Positions 18,886 through 27,777 of a DNA stretch of 64,000 nt are shown here, piece after piece; position 1 is the stretch's first letter, and each line of letters begins with the position of its first letter. The position numbers and the translations under genes are program-made. The DNA comes from Bosea sp. 29B (GTDB lineage: Bacteria; Pseudomonadota; Alphaproteobacteria; Rhizobiales; Beijerinckiaceae): positions 1,596,255-1,660,254 of the forward strand of contig NZ_LR733817.1 in the NCBI RefSeq assembly GCF_902506165.1, written 5' to 3'. A model generated the notes under the pieces. It was not told the origin of the DNA and ran no database searches. It saw only the letters and a list, made by a program, of their open reading frames with translations.

Positions 18886-19949
18886 CCGGCCGCAAGCGCA
18901 GCCGCGTCCCGCAGGTCAAGGGCCTGGCGGGGCCGAAGGCCGAGAAATCGGTCAACCTCGCGCTCCAGGGCGGGGGCGCGCACGGCGCCTTCACCTGGGG
19001 CGTGCTCGACGAGATCCTCGCCGATGGCCGCATCGCCATCGAGGCGATCACCGGCGCCAGCGCCGGCGCGATGAACGCGGTGGTGCTGACCGAGGGCTGG
19101 CTCGACGGCGGCAGCGACGGTGCCCGCACGGCGCTGGAGAACTTCTGGCGCCGGATCAGCGTCGACGGCAAATATGGCGGCTCGGAGCGTTCGCTGCTCG
19201 ACACCATGCTCGGTGCCTGGACCGATGGGCGCCCGCCGGGGCTGATCTGGTTCGAGCTCCTGTCGAAGGTGGCGAGCCCCTATGACGTCAATCCGCTCAA
19301 CATCAATCCCCTTCGCGGCGTGATCGCCGACCTGATCGACTTCGGCAAGGTCAATGGCTGCGCCGACGTCAATCTCTTCATTTCGGCGACCAACGTCCGC
19401 ACCGGCAAGATCAAGATCTTCACGCGCGAGGAACTGACCGCCGACCATCTGATGGCTTCCGCCTGCCTGCCGATGCTGTTCCAGGCGGTCGAGATATCAG
19501 GCGAGGCCTATTGGGACGGCGGCTATATGGGCAATCCCCCACTCTTCCCGCTGTTCTACGAGGCCGCCGGTGACGACATCCTGCTGGTCCAGATCAACCC
19601 GCTCGAGCGCCGGGAATTGCCGACCAATGCGCGGGCGATTCAGGATCGGCTCAACGAGATCACCTTCAACGCCTCGCTGCTGCGCGAACTGCGCGCCATC
19701 GACTTCGTCAACCGCCTGGTCGACGACGGCAAGCTCTCGACCGGCGACTACAAGCGCGTGCTGATGCACCGGATCGATGGCGGCCTGCCGCTGGCACAGC
19801 TCACCTCCTCCTCGCGCCTCAATTCGGAATGGAATTTCCTGCTCAGCCTGCGCGACCTCGGCCGCACCGCGGCGAAACGCTGGCTGAAGCGCAATTACGC
19901 CGCCATCGGCGTACAGGGGACCTTGGACCTGAAGGAAGCGATTTCGTAA
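18882..19949 (+). CDS. Patatin-like phospholipase
   Basis: 355 residues from a GTG start whose last bases overlap the bdhA stop (GTGA). The patatin set is complete: oxyanion loop GGGAHGAFTWG near residue 29, nucleophile elbow GASAGAM near residue 60, and the dyad aspartate in WDGGYMG. No signal peptide, so a cytoplasmic serine lipase. Coupling to bdhA suggests a role at PHB granules or their lipid coat, perhaps as a depolymerase; that is inference from position. Confidence 0.85.
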   Translation: MTGRKRSRVPQVKGLAGPKAEKSVNLALQGGGAHGAFTWGVLDEILADGRIAIEAITGASAGAMNAVVLTEGWLDGGSDGARTALENFWRRISVDGKYGGSERSLLDTMLGAWTDGRPPGLIWFELLSKVASPYDVNPLNINPLRGVIADLIDFGKVNGCADVNLFISATNVRTGKIKIFTREELTADHLMASACLPMLFQAVEISGEAYWDGGYMGNPPLFPLFYEAAGDDILLVQINPLERRELPTNARAIQDRLNEITFNASLLRELRAIDFVNRLVDDGKLSTGDYKRVLMHRIDGGLPLAQLTSSSRLNSEWNFLLSLRDLGRTAAKRWLKRNYAAIGVQGTLDLKEAIS

Positions 19950-20089
19950 GACGTGAAGCCGCTAATACGGTAAAGGCCCGGCTTGCCAGCCAACTGGCGT
20001 GACGGCAATCTCGGCCCAGCCAAGACGTTCAACGCGTGTATGCCAGCGTAGTCTCTCGCCAGGCAGCAGGACATGGGAAGTCCAGGAAC

Positions 20090-20797
20090 ATGATCATCGA
20101 CGATAGCAAGGCCGATGCCCGCAAGATGCACGAGATCGCCCTGCTCGGGCGCCCGGCGGGCCTCATCGGCCGCCGCTCCTTCCTGGCCGGCTCGGCCGCC
20201 GGTCTCGGCGCGCTCGCGCTCGGCGGTTGCACGACCGACGGCATGAGCCTCGCCGAGGCGCAGAAGCTCTACGGGCCGGTGCCGGAAGAGAAATTCCCGA
20301 TCCCGGCGATCGACGTCACTCATGTCGATCCGAAATATTTCCGCAAGACGGTCGCCTACAACACCAAGGAAGCGCCGGGCACGATCATCGTCGATCCCGG
20401 CAATTACTACGTCTACCGCGTCGAGGACGGCGGAAACGCAACCCGCTATGGCGCCAATGTCGGCCGCGACGGCTTCCGCTGGACCGGCGACGCCTATGTC
20501 GGGCGCAAGTCCGAATGGGCGACCTGGACGCCGCCTAAGGAGATGATCAAGCGCCAGCCGGAAGCGGCCAAATACGCCCGCGGCATGCCGGGCGGCCTCG
20601 ACAACCCGCTCGGCGCACGCACGCTCCATCTCTACCAGAACGGCGCCTACACGCTCTACACGATCTACGCCTCGCTCGATGCGGAATCGATCGGAAACGG
20701 CATCACCAGCGGCTGCATCGGCCTGCTCACGCAGGACATGATCCACCTGTACAACAACACGCCGGTCAAGACGAAGGTGGTCGTGCTGCCGGCCTGA
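20090..20797 (+). CDS. L,D-transpeptidase (YkuD domain), putative Tat lipoprotein
   Basis: 235 residues from the ATG at 20090, which has AGGA just upstream. The leader contains IGRRSFLAG, a twin-arginine motif, and LALGGC, a lipobox, so export as a Tat lipoprotein is likely. The YkuD domain follows, ending in the catalytic cysteine of TSGCIGLLTQD. In relatives the residue after GCI is arginine (GCIRLLNQD); here it is glycine. Such enzymes make 3-3 cross-links or attach proteins to peptidoglycan. The Arg to Gly change may alter or weaken activity. Confidence 0.85.
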   Translation: MIIDDSKADARKMHEIALLGRPAGLIGRRSFLAGSAAGLGALALGGCTTDGMSLAEAQKLYGPVPEEKFPIPAIDVTHVDPKYFRKTVAYNTKEAPGTIIVDPGNYYVYRVEDGGNATRYGANVGRDGFRWTGDAYVGRKSEWATWTPPKEMIKRQPEAAKYARGMPGGLDNPLGARTLHLYQNGAYTLYTIYASLDAESIGNGITSGCIGLLTQDMIHLYNNTPVKTKVVVLPA

Positions 20798-20822
20798 GGC
20801 GGCGTCATCGCGCTTTCGGTAT

Positions 20823-20853
20823 GGGCGCTGCCGGTGTCGGCGGCGCCCTTTTT
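20823..20853 (+). terminator. Rho-independent terminator of the L,D-transpeptidase gene
   Basis: GGGCGCTGCCG (20823-20833), loop GTGT, CGGCGGCGCCC (20838-20848), then TTTTT. One G-T wobble in an 11-bp stem. It lies 26 bp past the stop codon. Confidence 0.85.
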
Positions 20854-21018
20854 CATGCGCGGTGAGCCCAATGATCAATGGCGCAGTAGACTGAATAGTC
20901 GCGCTTACCGCCACCGTCGGGCCGCATATCGCTTTTGCGGCTGTCACGCTTGGGCGTATCGTGAGCGCGGCAGCCCTTTGACCTGAAGGGCGCCGGATCT
21001 TCCAATCGGGAGGATGCC

Positions 21019-21234
21019 ATGGGACGCAAATTCATCGACTGCCGTGAATTCCCGAGCGAAATGAACTGCTCAATCGCGATCGGCGCCGATTCCGAAGGCG
21101 AACTGCTGGAGGCCGCCGTCCAGCATGCCGTCAAGGTACACGGGCATCAGGATACGTCCGAACTGCGGGATATGCTCAGGAGCGTCATCAAGGACGGCAT
21201 TCCCCCGGAGAAAGCGCCGAGCCGGGCCGCCTGA
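21019..21234 (+). CDS. DUF1059 domain small protein
   Basis: 71 residues. The pattern FIDCREFPSEMNCSIAI followed by EGELLEAAVQHAVKVHG matches the DUF1059 family, whose members have conserved cysteines near the N-terminus and an HAxxxHG helix. No signal peptide. Function is unknown. The ATG at 21019 follows GGGAGGATGCC. Convergent with the methyltransferase gene. Confidence 0.8.
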   Translation: MGRKFIDCREFPSEMNCSIAIGADSEGELLEAAVQHAVKVHGHQDTSELRDMLRSVIKDGIPPEKAPSRAA

Positions 21235-21251
21235 GCGGGGGCTTCCGCCCT

Positions 21252-21917
21252 CTATCGCCCCTCGCCCGCCAGCCGCCACACCGAGCTCTTCTTGATCTCG
21301 GCATCCTCCAGCGCGCGCGTCACCGGCACCTGATAGGTCGCGACCTCGGCGAGCCTGTCCTTGGGCAGATAGCTGCGGCCGGGGTCGCCGATCAGCACGG
21401 TCGCGCCGCGCTGCGAGAGGCCCGAGAGCCAGTCGATCACCTGCGCCGCCAGCTCGCGCTCATAGCAGATGTCGCCGGCGAGGATGACGTCCCAGCCCTG
21501 GTCGAGACCGATGAGATCGTCGAGGCGGGCCTCGATCGAGACGCCGTTCGCTTGGGCGTTGAGCCCGATCGCGGCGGCGGCAAAGGCGTCGATATCGGCG
21601 GCGATCACCTCAGCCGCCCCAGCTTTTGCCGCCGCGATGGCGACAAGGCCGGAGCCGCTGGCGAAATCGAGCACGCGGCTGCCGCGCACGGTCTCGGGAT
21701 GGTCGAGGATATAGCGCGCCAGCGCCTGCCCGCCGGCCCAGGCGAAGGCCCAGAACGGCGGCGGTAGGCTGATCGTCGCCAGCTCGTCCTCTGTCTTCTG
21801 CCAGAGTTCGGTCGCTTCCTCGGCGACATGCAGCGAAATCTCCGGCGCATGCGGCACCGGCAAGAGCCGCGTATGAGCACGGATGAAAGCGAGCCGATCC
21901 AGCGTGGCGTCGACCAT
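21252..21917 (-). CDS. Class I SAM-dependent methyltransferase (protein-lysine type)
   Basis: 221 residues. The SAM-binding motif is VLDFASGSGLVAIAAAKAGA and the later GDICYE replaces the usual acidic post-II loop. The N-terminal ELWQKTEDELATISLPPPFWAFAWAGGQALARY block is typical of the METTL20/ETFB lysine methyltransferase relatives, so the target may be a protein such as electron-transfer flavoprotein. The ATG at 21917 is two bases past the stop of the glycosyltransferase gene, implying one transcript. Confidence 0.8.
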   Translation of the reverse strand: MVDATLDRLAFIRAHTRLLPVPHAPEISLHVAEEATELWQKTEDELATISLPPPFWAFAWAGGQALARYILDHPETVRGSRVLDFASGSGLVAIAAAKAGAAEVIAADIDAFAAAAIGLNAQANGVSIEARLDDLIGLDQGWDVILAGDICYERELAAQVIDWLSGLSQRGATVLIGDPGRSYLPKDRLAEVATYQVPVTRALEDAEIKKSSVWRLAGEGR

Positions 21918-21919
21918 AG

Positions 21920-23083
21920 TCACGCGACCAGATCCGCCTGGCGCTGGCCGAGCAGGGAGCGATAAAGGCCCTTCACCCCGTCCATCACGTCGCGCTCGGT
22001 ATAGCCGGCGAGCAGGCGCTCGCGCGCGCTCACGCCCATGCGCTCGACCTGGGAGGGCGAAGCAGCGAGCGTCACCAGCGCCTGCGCCAATGCGGCAGTG
22101 TCGTTGGCCGGCACGACGAAGCCATCCTGGCCGGTGCGGACGAAGGAGCGGCAGCCCGGCACGTCGGTGGTCAGCAGCGCCCGCCCGCAGGCGGCGCCTT
22201 CCAGCAAGGTCCGCGGCAGGCCCTCGCCGCCGCGCGAGGGCAGGCAGCAGACATGGTGCCCCCGCCAGACGCCCTCGATATCGCGCGTCGGGCCGGCCCA
22301 GGTGATCCCCGGCCGCGCCGACCACTCGCGCAAGGTCGCCTCCGGCACCGCCTTGGGATTGGACGGGTCGGGTGCTCCGTGCAGCGTCAACTCGACCCGC
22401 GCACCCTGCTTGCGCGCCAAGGTCACCGCCTCGACCGCAAGGTCCACACCCTTCGACCAGAGCATGCGGGCAACCAGCGCGACCTTGAGCGGCGGCTGCG
22501 GCGGCATCGGCTCCGGCATCAGGACCAGCGGGTCGACGCCGGCGCCACCGACGATTGCGACCTTGCCGGCATCGGCCGGATCGAGCCCAAGAGTGACGGG
22601 ATCATCGGGATTCTCGAACAGGAAACGGACCTGCGGCCCGTCGACCGCCTCGCGCAGCCAGAATTTCGCCGCCAGCCGCGCCGCATCGGCGGCTGCGCCC
22701 TCGCGCGCACCGAGGAAGCCGAGGCCGGTCAGGGCGTAGACCCGCCGCTCGACCCCGGCAAGCCGTCCGGCGAGGCCGGCGAGCGCGATCGGCTTCAGCG
22801 CGATGCAGTGCAGGATATCGGGCTTCTCGCGCTCGATCAGGCGCTTCAGCGCCATGACCTGCTTGACCAGCGCCACCAGCGAGAGCGAGCGCCGCTCGGC
22901 CTCGAGCGCGATCAGCCTTGCGCCCGTCGCCTCGATCGCCTTGCGGTGATTGCGCTCCCGCGCGATCACCGCAACGTCGAGCCCCATCTCCGCCGCAGCG
23001 CGAGCCATCGGCAGGAAATGCGAAACGAAGAACCAGTCCTCGGTGGCGACGAACAACAGCTTCTGGCGGGCCATGGCGCGCAT
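21920..23083 (-). CDS. Family 4 glycosyltransferase
   Basis: 387 residues. GT-B fold: an N-terminal acceptor domain starting KLLFVATEDWFFVSHFLPMARAA and a C-terminal nucleotide-sugar domain with the GT4 signature LPSRGGEGLPRTLLEGAACGRALLTTDVPGC. The first half (EKPDILHCIALKPIALAG) resembles capsular or O-chain transferases. No membrane helices. Two methionines (23083, 23074) could start it. It is upstream of the methyltransferase in a two-gene unit. The sugar and acceptor are unknown. Confidence 0.85.
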   Translation of the reverse strand: MRAMARQKLLFVATEDWFFVSHFLPMARAAAEMGLDVAVIARERNHRKAIEATGARLIALEAERRSLSLVALVKQVMALKRLIEREKPDILHCIALKPIALAGLAGRLAGVERRVYALTGLGFLGAREGAAADAARLAAKFWLREAVDGPQVRFLFENPDDPVTLGLDPADAGKVAIVGGAGVDPLVLMPEPMPPQPPLKVALVARMLWSKGVDLAVEAVTLARKQGARVELTLHGAPDPSNPKAVPEATLREWSARPGITWAGPTRDIEGVWRGHHVCCLPSRGGEGLPRTLLEGAACGRALLTTDVPGCRSFVRTGQDGFVVPANDTAALAQALVTLAASPSQVERMGVSARERLLAGYTERDVMDGVKGLYRSLLGQRQADLVA

Positions 23084-23217
23084 CAGGCCGATGCCGCGCC
23101 GAAAAGCAAGCGCATAAGAAAGTCACGAGGCAGGTCCGCCATGCCCTGCGGTTGCTGGACGCCTGCCGCCACGCTTGCGAAAAGGAGGCGAGGCTTCCCT
23201 CTCCAGCGAGACAAGAC

Positions 23218-24642
23218 ATGGACAATCGCAACGACCTCTGGCGTCACGTCGACGCCAGCAAAGAGCGCTTCATCGAGCTCAGCGACCGGGTCTGGGCCAT
23301 TCCCGAGGTCTGCTACACCGAGAAGCGCTCGGTCGCCGAGCATGTCGCGGAGCTCCAGCACCAGGGCTTCAGGATCACCGAAAACGTCGCCGATATCCCG
23401 ACCGCGGTGATCGGCGAGGCCGGCGAAGGCGGCCCGGTCATCGCCTTCCTCGGCGAATATGACGCCCTGCCCGGCCTCAGCCAGGAATCGGGCGTTGCCA
23501 AGCACAGCGAGATCGAGACCGGCGGCCACGGCCATGGCTGCGGCCACAACCTGCTCGGTTCGGCCGCCCTGCTCGCTGCGACCGCGATGAAGAACTGGCT
23601 CGCCGAGAACAAGCTGCCCGGCCGCGTCCGCTATTATGGCTGCCCGGCCGAAGAAGGCGGCGCCGCCAAGGCCTTCATGGTCCGCGCCGGCGCCTTCAAG
23701 GATGCCGACATCGCCATCTCCTGGCACCCGAGCAGCTTCTGGGAGGTCACCCCGCCGCTCTCGCTGGCCAATACCCGCGCCGATTTCATCTTCACCGGCC
23801 GCGCCTCGCATGCCGCCGCCTCGCCCGAGCTCGGCCGCAGCGCCCTCGACGCCGTCGAACTGATGAGCGTCGGCGTCAACTATATGCGCGAGCACATGCC
23901 GAGCGATGCCCGCGTCCACTACGCCCTGCTCGACACCGGCGGCATCGCCCCCAACGTCGTCCAGGCCCATGCCCGCGTGCGCTATTCGATCCGCGCCCGC
24001 GACCTGCCGGGGATGCTCGAGCTCGTCGGCCGGGTCAAGAAGATCGCCGAGGGCGCGGCGCTGATGACCGAGACGACGATGGAGATGAAGATCGTCTCCG
24101 CCGTCTCCAATGTCGTCGGCAACGGCCCGCTGGAGCAGGCGCTGCAAGGCATCATGGAAGATCTCGGCCCGCCGCATTTCGACGACGCCGACAAGGAGTT
24201 CGCCCGCCAGATTCGCGCGACCCTGTCGCAGAAGGACATCGCCGCCGTCTGGCGCGCGATCGGCGTGCAGAAGACCGATGCCGAGCTCGCCGATTTCACG
24301 GTGCCGCTCGATTCCCCGCGCAACCCGGCGATCGGCTCGACCGATGTCGGCGACGTCAGCTGGGTCGTCCCGACCGTGCAGGCGCATGCCCCGACCGTCG
24401 CGATCGGCACGCCCTTCCACACCTGGCAGGTGGTTGCGCAGGGCAAGATGCCCGCGGCGCACAAGGCGATGATCCAGGTCGCCAAGGCGATGGCCGCGAC
24501 CGGCGCCGCCGTGCTGACCGATCCGGCGCTGATGGCGGCCGCCAAGGCCGATTTCCAGAAGCGGGTCGCCGCCGATGGCGGCTATACCTCGCCGGTCCCG
24601 GCCGAGGTGAAGCCGCCGCTGACGATGTCGACCGGCGGTTGA
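23218..24642 (+). CDS. M20-family amidohydrolase, AbgB-like
   Basis: 474 residues. A di-metal peptidase-fold enzyme. Metal ligands and neighbours are seen in GGHGHGCGHN, PAEEGGAAK and the WHPSSFWEV block; the lid domain begins FTGRASHAAASPELGRSALDAVE. The overall layout and length match AbgB, which with AbgA cleaves p-aminobenzoyl-glutamate, but no abgA or abgT is nearby. Cytoplasmic, no signal peptide. The ATG at 23218 gives the family N-terminus. Substrate could be another N-acyl amino acid. Confidence 0.82.
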   Translation: MDNRNDLWRHVDASKERFIELSDRVWAIPEVCYTEKRSVAEHVAELQHQGFRITENVADIPTAVIGEAGEGGPVIAFLGEYDALPGLSQESGVAKHSEIETGGHGHGCGHNLLGSAALLAATAMKNWLAENKLPGRVRYYGCPAEEGGAAKAFMVRAGAFKDADIAISWHPSSFWEVTPPLSLANTRADFIFTGRASHAAASPELGRSALDAVELMSVGVNYMREHMPSDARVHYALLDTGGIAPNVVQAHARVRYSIRARDLPGMLELVGRVKKIAEGAALMTETTMEMKIVSAVSNVVGNGPLEQALQGIMEDLGPPHFDDADKEFARQIRATLSQKDIAAVWRAIGVQKTDAELADFTVPLDSPRNPAIGSTDVGDVSWVVPTVQAHAPTVAIGTPFHTWQVVAQGKMPAAHKAMIQVAKAMAATGAAVLTDPALMAAAKADFQKRVAADGGYTSPVPAEVKPPLTMSTGG

Positions 24643-24658
24643 GGCGCCTTCAGACATG

Positions 24659-24688
24659 AAAAAGGCCCGCCGGGCGAACCGGCGGGCC
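24659..24688 (-). terminator. Rho-independent terminator
   Basis: GGCCCGCCGG (24664-24673), loop GCGAA, CCGGCGGGCC (24679-24688). Read on the minus strand it is followed by TTTTT (complement of 24659-24663), so it ends the small secreted-protein gene at 24725-25030. It lies 16 bp past the M20 stop and may also slow plus-strand reads. Confidence 0.82.
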
Positions 24689-24724
24689 AGGATGTCGGGC
24701 CGGGGAGGAGGCCCTGGGAGAAAC

Positions 24725-25030
24725 TCAGTCGTAGGTGCGGCAGACGCGACGGGTGCCGATGACCTCGCCATAGTAGTTGACGCGATCGACGAAGTGGCAG
24801 CGGCGGACCGGAGCGTAGGCCGGGGCATAGCCGTCGTCATAGTAGCCATAGGCCGGGCCGCTGGCCGCACCGGCGGCGAGGGCACCGAGGGCCAGAGCCC
24901 CGACGACGCCGGCACCGATCGCGGCGCCACGATAATAGCGCGGGCGCGCCTCGGCATCGGCAGCGAAGACGGAAGCGCCCAGCGCCAGGGCGGCGACGGC
25001 GGCGGCGAAGCTCTTCTTGGTGCGGGTCAT
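24725..25030 (-). CDS. Small exported protein, glycine/alanine-rich
   Basis: 101 residues. A signal peptide (KKSFAAAVAALALGASVFAADAEA) is followed by an Ala/Gly-rich hydrophobic stretch (IGAGVVGALALGALAAGAA) and a Tyr-rich segment (YGYYDDGYAPAYAP), then RRCHFVDRVNYYGEVIGTRRVC with two cysteines. Similar small envelope proteins are common in Hyphomicrobiales; none has a firm role. The ATG at 25030 has GGAGA seven bases upstream. A terminator follows at 24659-24688. Confidence 0.75.
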   Translation of the reverse strand: MTRTKKSFAAAVAALALGASVFAADAEARPRYYRGAAIGAGVVGALALGALAAGAASGPAYGYYDDGYAPAYAPVRRCHFVDRVNYYGEVIGTRRVCRTYD

Positions 25031-25230
25031 GTTCATTCTCCGAATGGATAGCCGGGTGGCGAACCGTTCGCCATGCACGAGACTTGTCGGTCGCAGGACC
25101 GGAATCGCGCGGGTCGCATAAAAAAATTCCCGAAACGCCGTCGGGTTCCGCTTCGCGCTTGCGCGCCACGGCTTGCCGGCAGGCGCTGGATATCGTGGGA
25201 TCAGCCATCGCCGACCAGAGAAAATTCGCC

Positions 25231-25761
25231 ATGACGATCGCACGCGTCGCTCTCGCCATCGGCTTTACAACCGTGCTGACGGCGCCACTGCGCGCCGAGC
25301 AATGGGCGAGCAGCTATACGACCCATGACTACGCGAAATGCCGCAAGGATAAGGGCAATGGCGATCCGGTTTCGGTGCATCGCTGCCCCGGTAAGGCTGG
25401 GATCAGCGTGATCTGGACTGCCGACGACGATTCATCGGCGGTCGAATTCGGCACGAAGGCGCTGCAGGAAACGATCTCCGACAAGGCTGCCTTCTTCGAG
25501 GCCGGCCGGACGATCGAATGGCGCGGCCCTAAGGGCGGGAAGCCGCAGGCTGCGATCCTGCGCTACGCCACCGGCACGAGCGTCGGCAAGCTCGACGGCA
25601 GCCGGCTCGTCGTCCATCGCCTCGCTGCGGATGGCGCCGCCTCCTGCATCATCGGCAGCGTCGACGCCCGCAAGCCGGATGCGAATGCCGCCGCCCGCCG
25701 CCTCGCGGATGAGAAGGCACCGAGCTTCCGCTGCGGCCAGGACGCCCGCTCCGAAGACTGA
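25231..25761 (+). CDS. Hypothetical secreted protein
   Basis: 176 residues. A signal peptide (IARVALAIGFTTVLTAPLRA) precedes a mature part with four cysteines (AKCRKDKG, HRCPGKAG, ASCIIGS, FRCGQD), which may form two disulphides in the periplasm. No recognised domain. It stands alone, divergent from the small exported protein and convergent with dctM. The ATG at 25231 is the start that leaves a clean signal peptide. Confidence 0.7.
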   Translation: MTIARVALAIGFTTVLTAPLRAEQWASSYTTHDYAKCRKDKGNGDPVSVHRCPGKAGISVIWTADDDSSAVEFGTKALQETISDKAAFFEAGRTIEWRGPKGGKPQAAILRYATGTSVGKLDGSRLVVHRLAADGAASCIIGSVDARKPDANAAARRLADEKAPSFRCGQDARSED

Positions 25762-25771
25762 ATCCTGCGTT

Positions 25772-27103
25772 TCAGCCATAGAGATATTTCGGCAGCCAGA
25801 GCGCGATCCCCGGAAAGACATAGACCAGGATCATCGCGAACACGACGATCGCCAGATAGGGCATCACGCCGGCGAAGATCTGGTTGATCGAGACATGCGG
25901 CGGCGCGATACCCTTGAGATAGAACGGCGCCATCGCCACCGGCGGCGACAGGAACGAAGTCTGGATGTTCAAGGCGATCAGGATGCCGAAGAACAGCGGG
26001 TCGATCTTGAAGAACTCCAGCAGCGGCAGGAAGATCGGCACGAAGATCACGATGATTTCGGTCCATTCCAGCGGCCAGCCCAGCACGAAGATGATCAATT
26101 GCGCCACGATCAGGAACATGGTCGGCGACAGGTTCATGGCCGTGACCAGGTTCTTGATCGGCTCGTGACCGCCGAGAATGGCGAAGATCGACGAGAAGAT
26201 GAAGGATCCGACGAAGAGCCAGCAGACCATGGCCGAGGTCCGCGCCGTCAGGATCACCGAGTCCTTGACCTTGCCGAAGGTGAGCGAGCGGTAGGCGGCC
26301 GCGAGGATCAGGCTGCCGAGCGAGCCGACGGCCGCCGCTTCGGTCGGCGTCGCCAGGCCGAAGAAGATGCAGCCGAGCACCGACATGATCAGGATGGTGA
26401 GCGGGAAGAAGCTGGTCAGCAGCGCCCAGAGCACCCGCGTCCACGGCACGTCGGTCTGCTCCTTCGGCAGCTTCGGCGCCAGTGCCGGGTTGAGCCAGCA
26501 ACGGATCAGTACATAGAGCATGTAGAGGCCGGCGAGCAGCAGGCCGGGAAAGAGCGCCCCGGCATAGAGCTTCGGCACCGAGACGCCGGCGGTCGCGCCA
26601 TAGAGGATCAGCATCACCGAGGGCGGGATCAGGATGCCCAAGCAGCCGCCGGCGCAGACCACGCCGGCCGAGAGCTTGACGTCGTAGCCCGCCCGCAGCA
26701 TCGCCGGGAAGGCGAGAAGCCCCATCAGCGTCACCACCGCGCCGACGATGCCGGTCGCGGTCGCGAAGATCGCGCAGGTCGCCAGCGTCGCGATCGCGAG
26801 CGAGCCCGGCACGTTGCCCAATGAAAGCTGGATTGAGTGGAACAGCCGGTCGAGGATGTTCGCCCGCTCGATGATGTAGCCCATGAAGATGAAGAGCGGG
26901 ATCGAGACCAGCACGTCGTTGGCCATCACCGAATAGGTGCGCTGGACCACGAGGCTGAACACGGTATCGCCCATCGCCCAGTAGCCGAAGCCTACGCCCA
27001 GAGCCATGAGCGTGAAGGCGATCGGGAAGCCGAGCATGATGAAGACGATAAACAGGACGAGCATCACCACGCCCAGTTCCGGATTGGAAAGACCGAACAG
27101 CAT
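25772..27103 (-). CDS. dctM: TRAP transporter large permease (DctM)
   Basis: 443 residues with about twelve hydrophobic segments. The DctM signature PLFIFMGYIIERANI is near residue 55, and GAVVTLMGLLAFPAM and GCLGILIPPSVMLILYG carry the conserved substrate-channel loops. It forms the sodium-coupled membrane part of a tripartite importer. Its ATG overlaps the dctQ stop by one base. The transported acid cannot be read from the permease. Confidence 0.93.
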   Translation of the reverse strand: MLFGLSNPELGVVMLVLFIVFIMLGFPIAFTLMALGVGFGYWAMGDTVFSLVVQRTYSVMANDVLVSIPLFIFMGYIIERANILDRLFHSIQLSLGNVPGSLAIATLATCAIFATATGIVGAVVTLMGLLAFPAMLRAGYDVKLSAGVVCAGGCLGILIPPSVMLILYGATAGVSVPKLYAGALFPGLLLAGLYMLYVLIRCWLNPALAPKLPKEQTDVPWTRVLWALLTSFFPLTILIMSVLGCIFFGLATPTEAAAVGSLGSLILAAAYRSLTFGKVKDSVILTARTSAMVCWLFVGSFIFSSIFAILGGHEPIKNLVTAMNLSPTMFLIVAQLIIFVLGWPLEWTEIIVIFVPIFLPLLEFFKIDPLFFGILIALNIQTSFLSPPVAMAPFYLKGIAPPHVSINQIFAGVMPYLAIVVFAMILVYVFPGIALWLPKYLYG

Positions 27104-27690
27104 CAGACCGTCTTCCCCGCATCCGGCGCGGCTTGCGCGGCCTGTTCGAGAATGAGCTTCTCGGTTTCCTCGACATCGTGCAGCCGCGGCGGCCACTCAC
27201 CGGTGCGCAGGCAGATGACGCAGCGCGCCACCTCGGCCAGCCCCTGCACGGTCATCAGCACGCCGGCGATCGGGATCAGCGATTTGAAATGGTAGAGCGG
27301 CGGCCCGTTCGGCGAGTTCGAGGAATGCTCGCCGATCATCCAGGAGAAGGCCGCGAATTTGTAGCCGGCCCAGGCCAGCGCGATGATGCCGGGAAAGAAG
27401 AAGAGGATGTAGAGCGCAAGATCGAACTTGGCCTGCGTCCGCGGGCTCCATTCGCGATAGAGGAAATCGCCGCGCACATGCGCGTTGCGGGCGAGCGCAT
27501 AGGGCCCGGCCAGCATGAACAGGGTGCCATAGAGGATATAGCTGACGTCGAAGGCCCATTCGGTCGGAGCCCGCAACGCATAGCGCGAGAACACCTCGTA
27601 GCTGATCGCCAGCGTCAGAATCAGGATCGTCCAGCCGGCGAGCTTGCCAATGGCGGTGTTGAACTTGTCGATCGCGAGGATCAGTTTCAT
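27103..27690 (-). CDS. dctQ: TRAP transporter small permease (DctQ)
   Basis: 195 residues with four membrane helices. YEVFSRYALRAPTEWAFDVSYILYGTLFMLAGPYAL is the conserved DctQ core, and NAHVRGDFLY follows. The C-terminal tail is about 30 residues longer than usual and hydrophilic. It pairs with DctM; the stop and the dctM start share a base. It follows dctP by 87 bp, a gap that holds a hairpin. Confidence 0.9.
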   Translation of the reverse strand: MKLILAIDKFNTAIGKLAGWTILILTLAISYEVFSRYALRAPTEWAFDVSYILYGTLFMLAGPYALARNAHVRGDFLYREWSPRTQAKFDLALYILFFFPGIIALAWAGYKFAAFSWMIGEHSSNSPNGPPLYHFKSLIPIAGVLMTVQGLAEVARCVICLRTGEWPPRLHDVEETEKLILEQAAQAAPDAGKTV

Positions 27691-27726
27691 CCGCGTGCGT
27701 CGCCTGCTGTTCGGATTGGCAAGGAA

Positions 27727-27753
27727 CGCCCGCCACCACGGGGATGGCGGGCG
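27727..27753 (-). promoter_or_regulatory. Hairpin between dctP and dctQ
   Basis: CGCCCGCCA (27727-27735) and TGGCGGGCG (27745-27753) pair perfectly around a 9-nt loop, inside the 87-bp gap after dctP. There is no T tract. Such stems after binding-protein genes often stabilise the upstream message or reduce read-through, giving more binding protein than permease. Confidence 0.55.
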
Positions 27754-27777
27754 CAGGCTTGGGCGAAGCAGCGGCCT

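Noticed and set aside
23083..24957. 624-residue open frame opposite the M20 gene
   Set aside because: Antisense of a well-supported enzyme, no domain.
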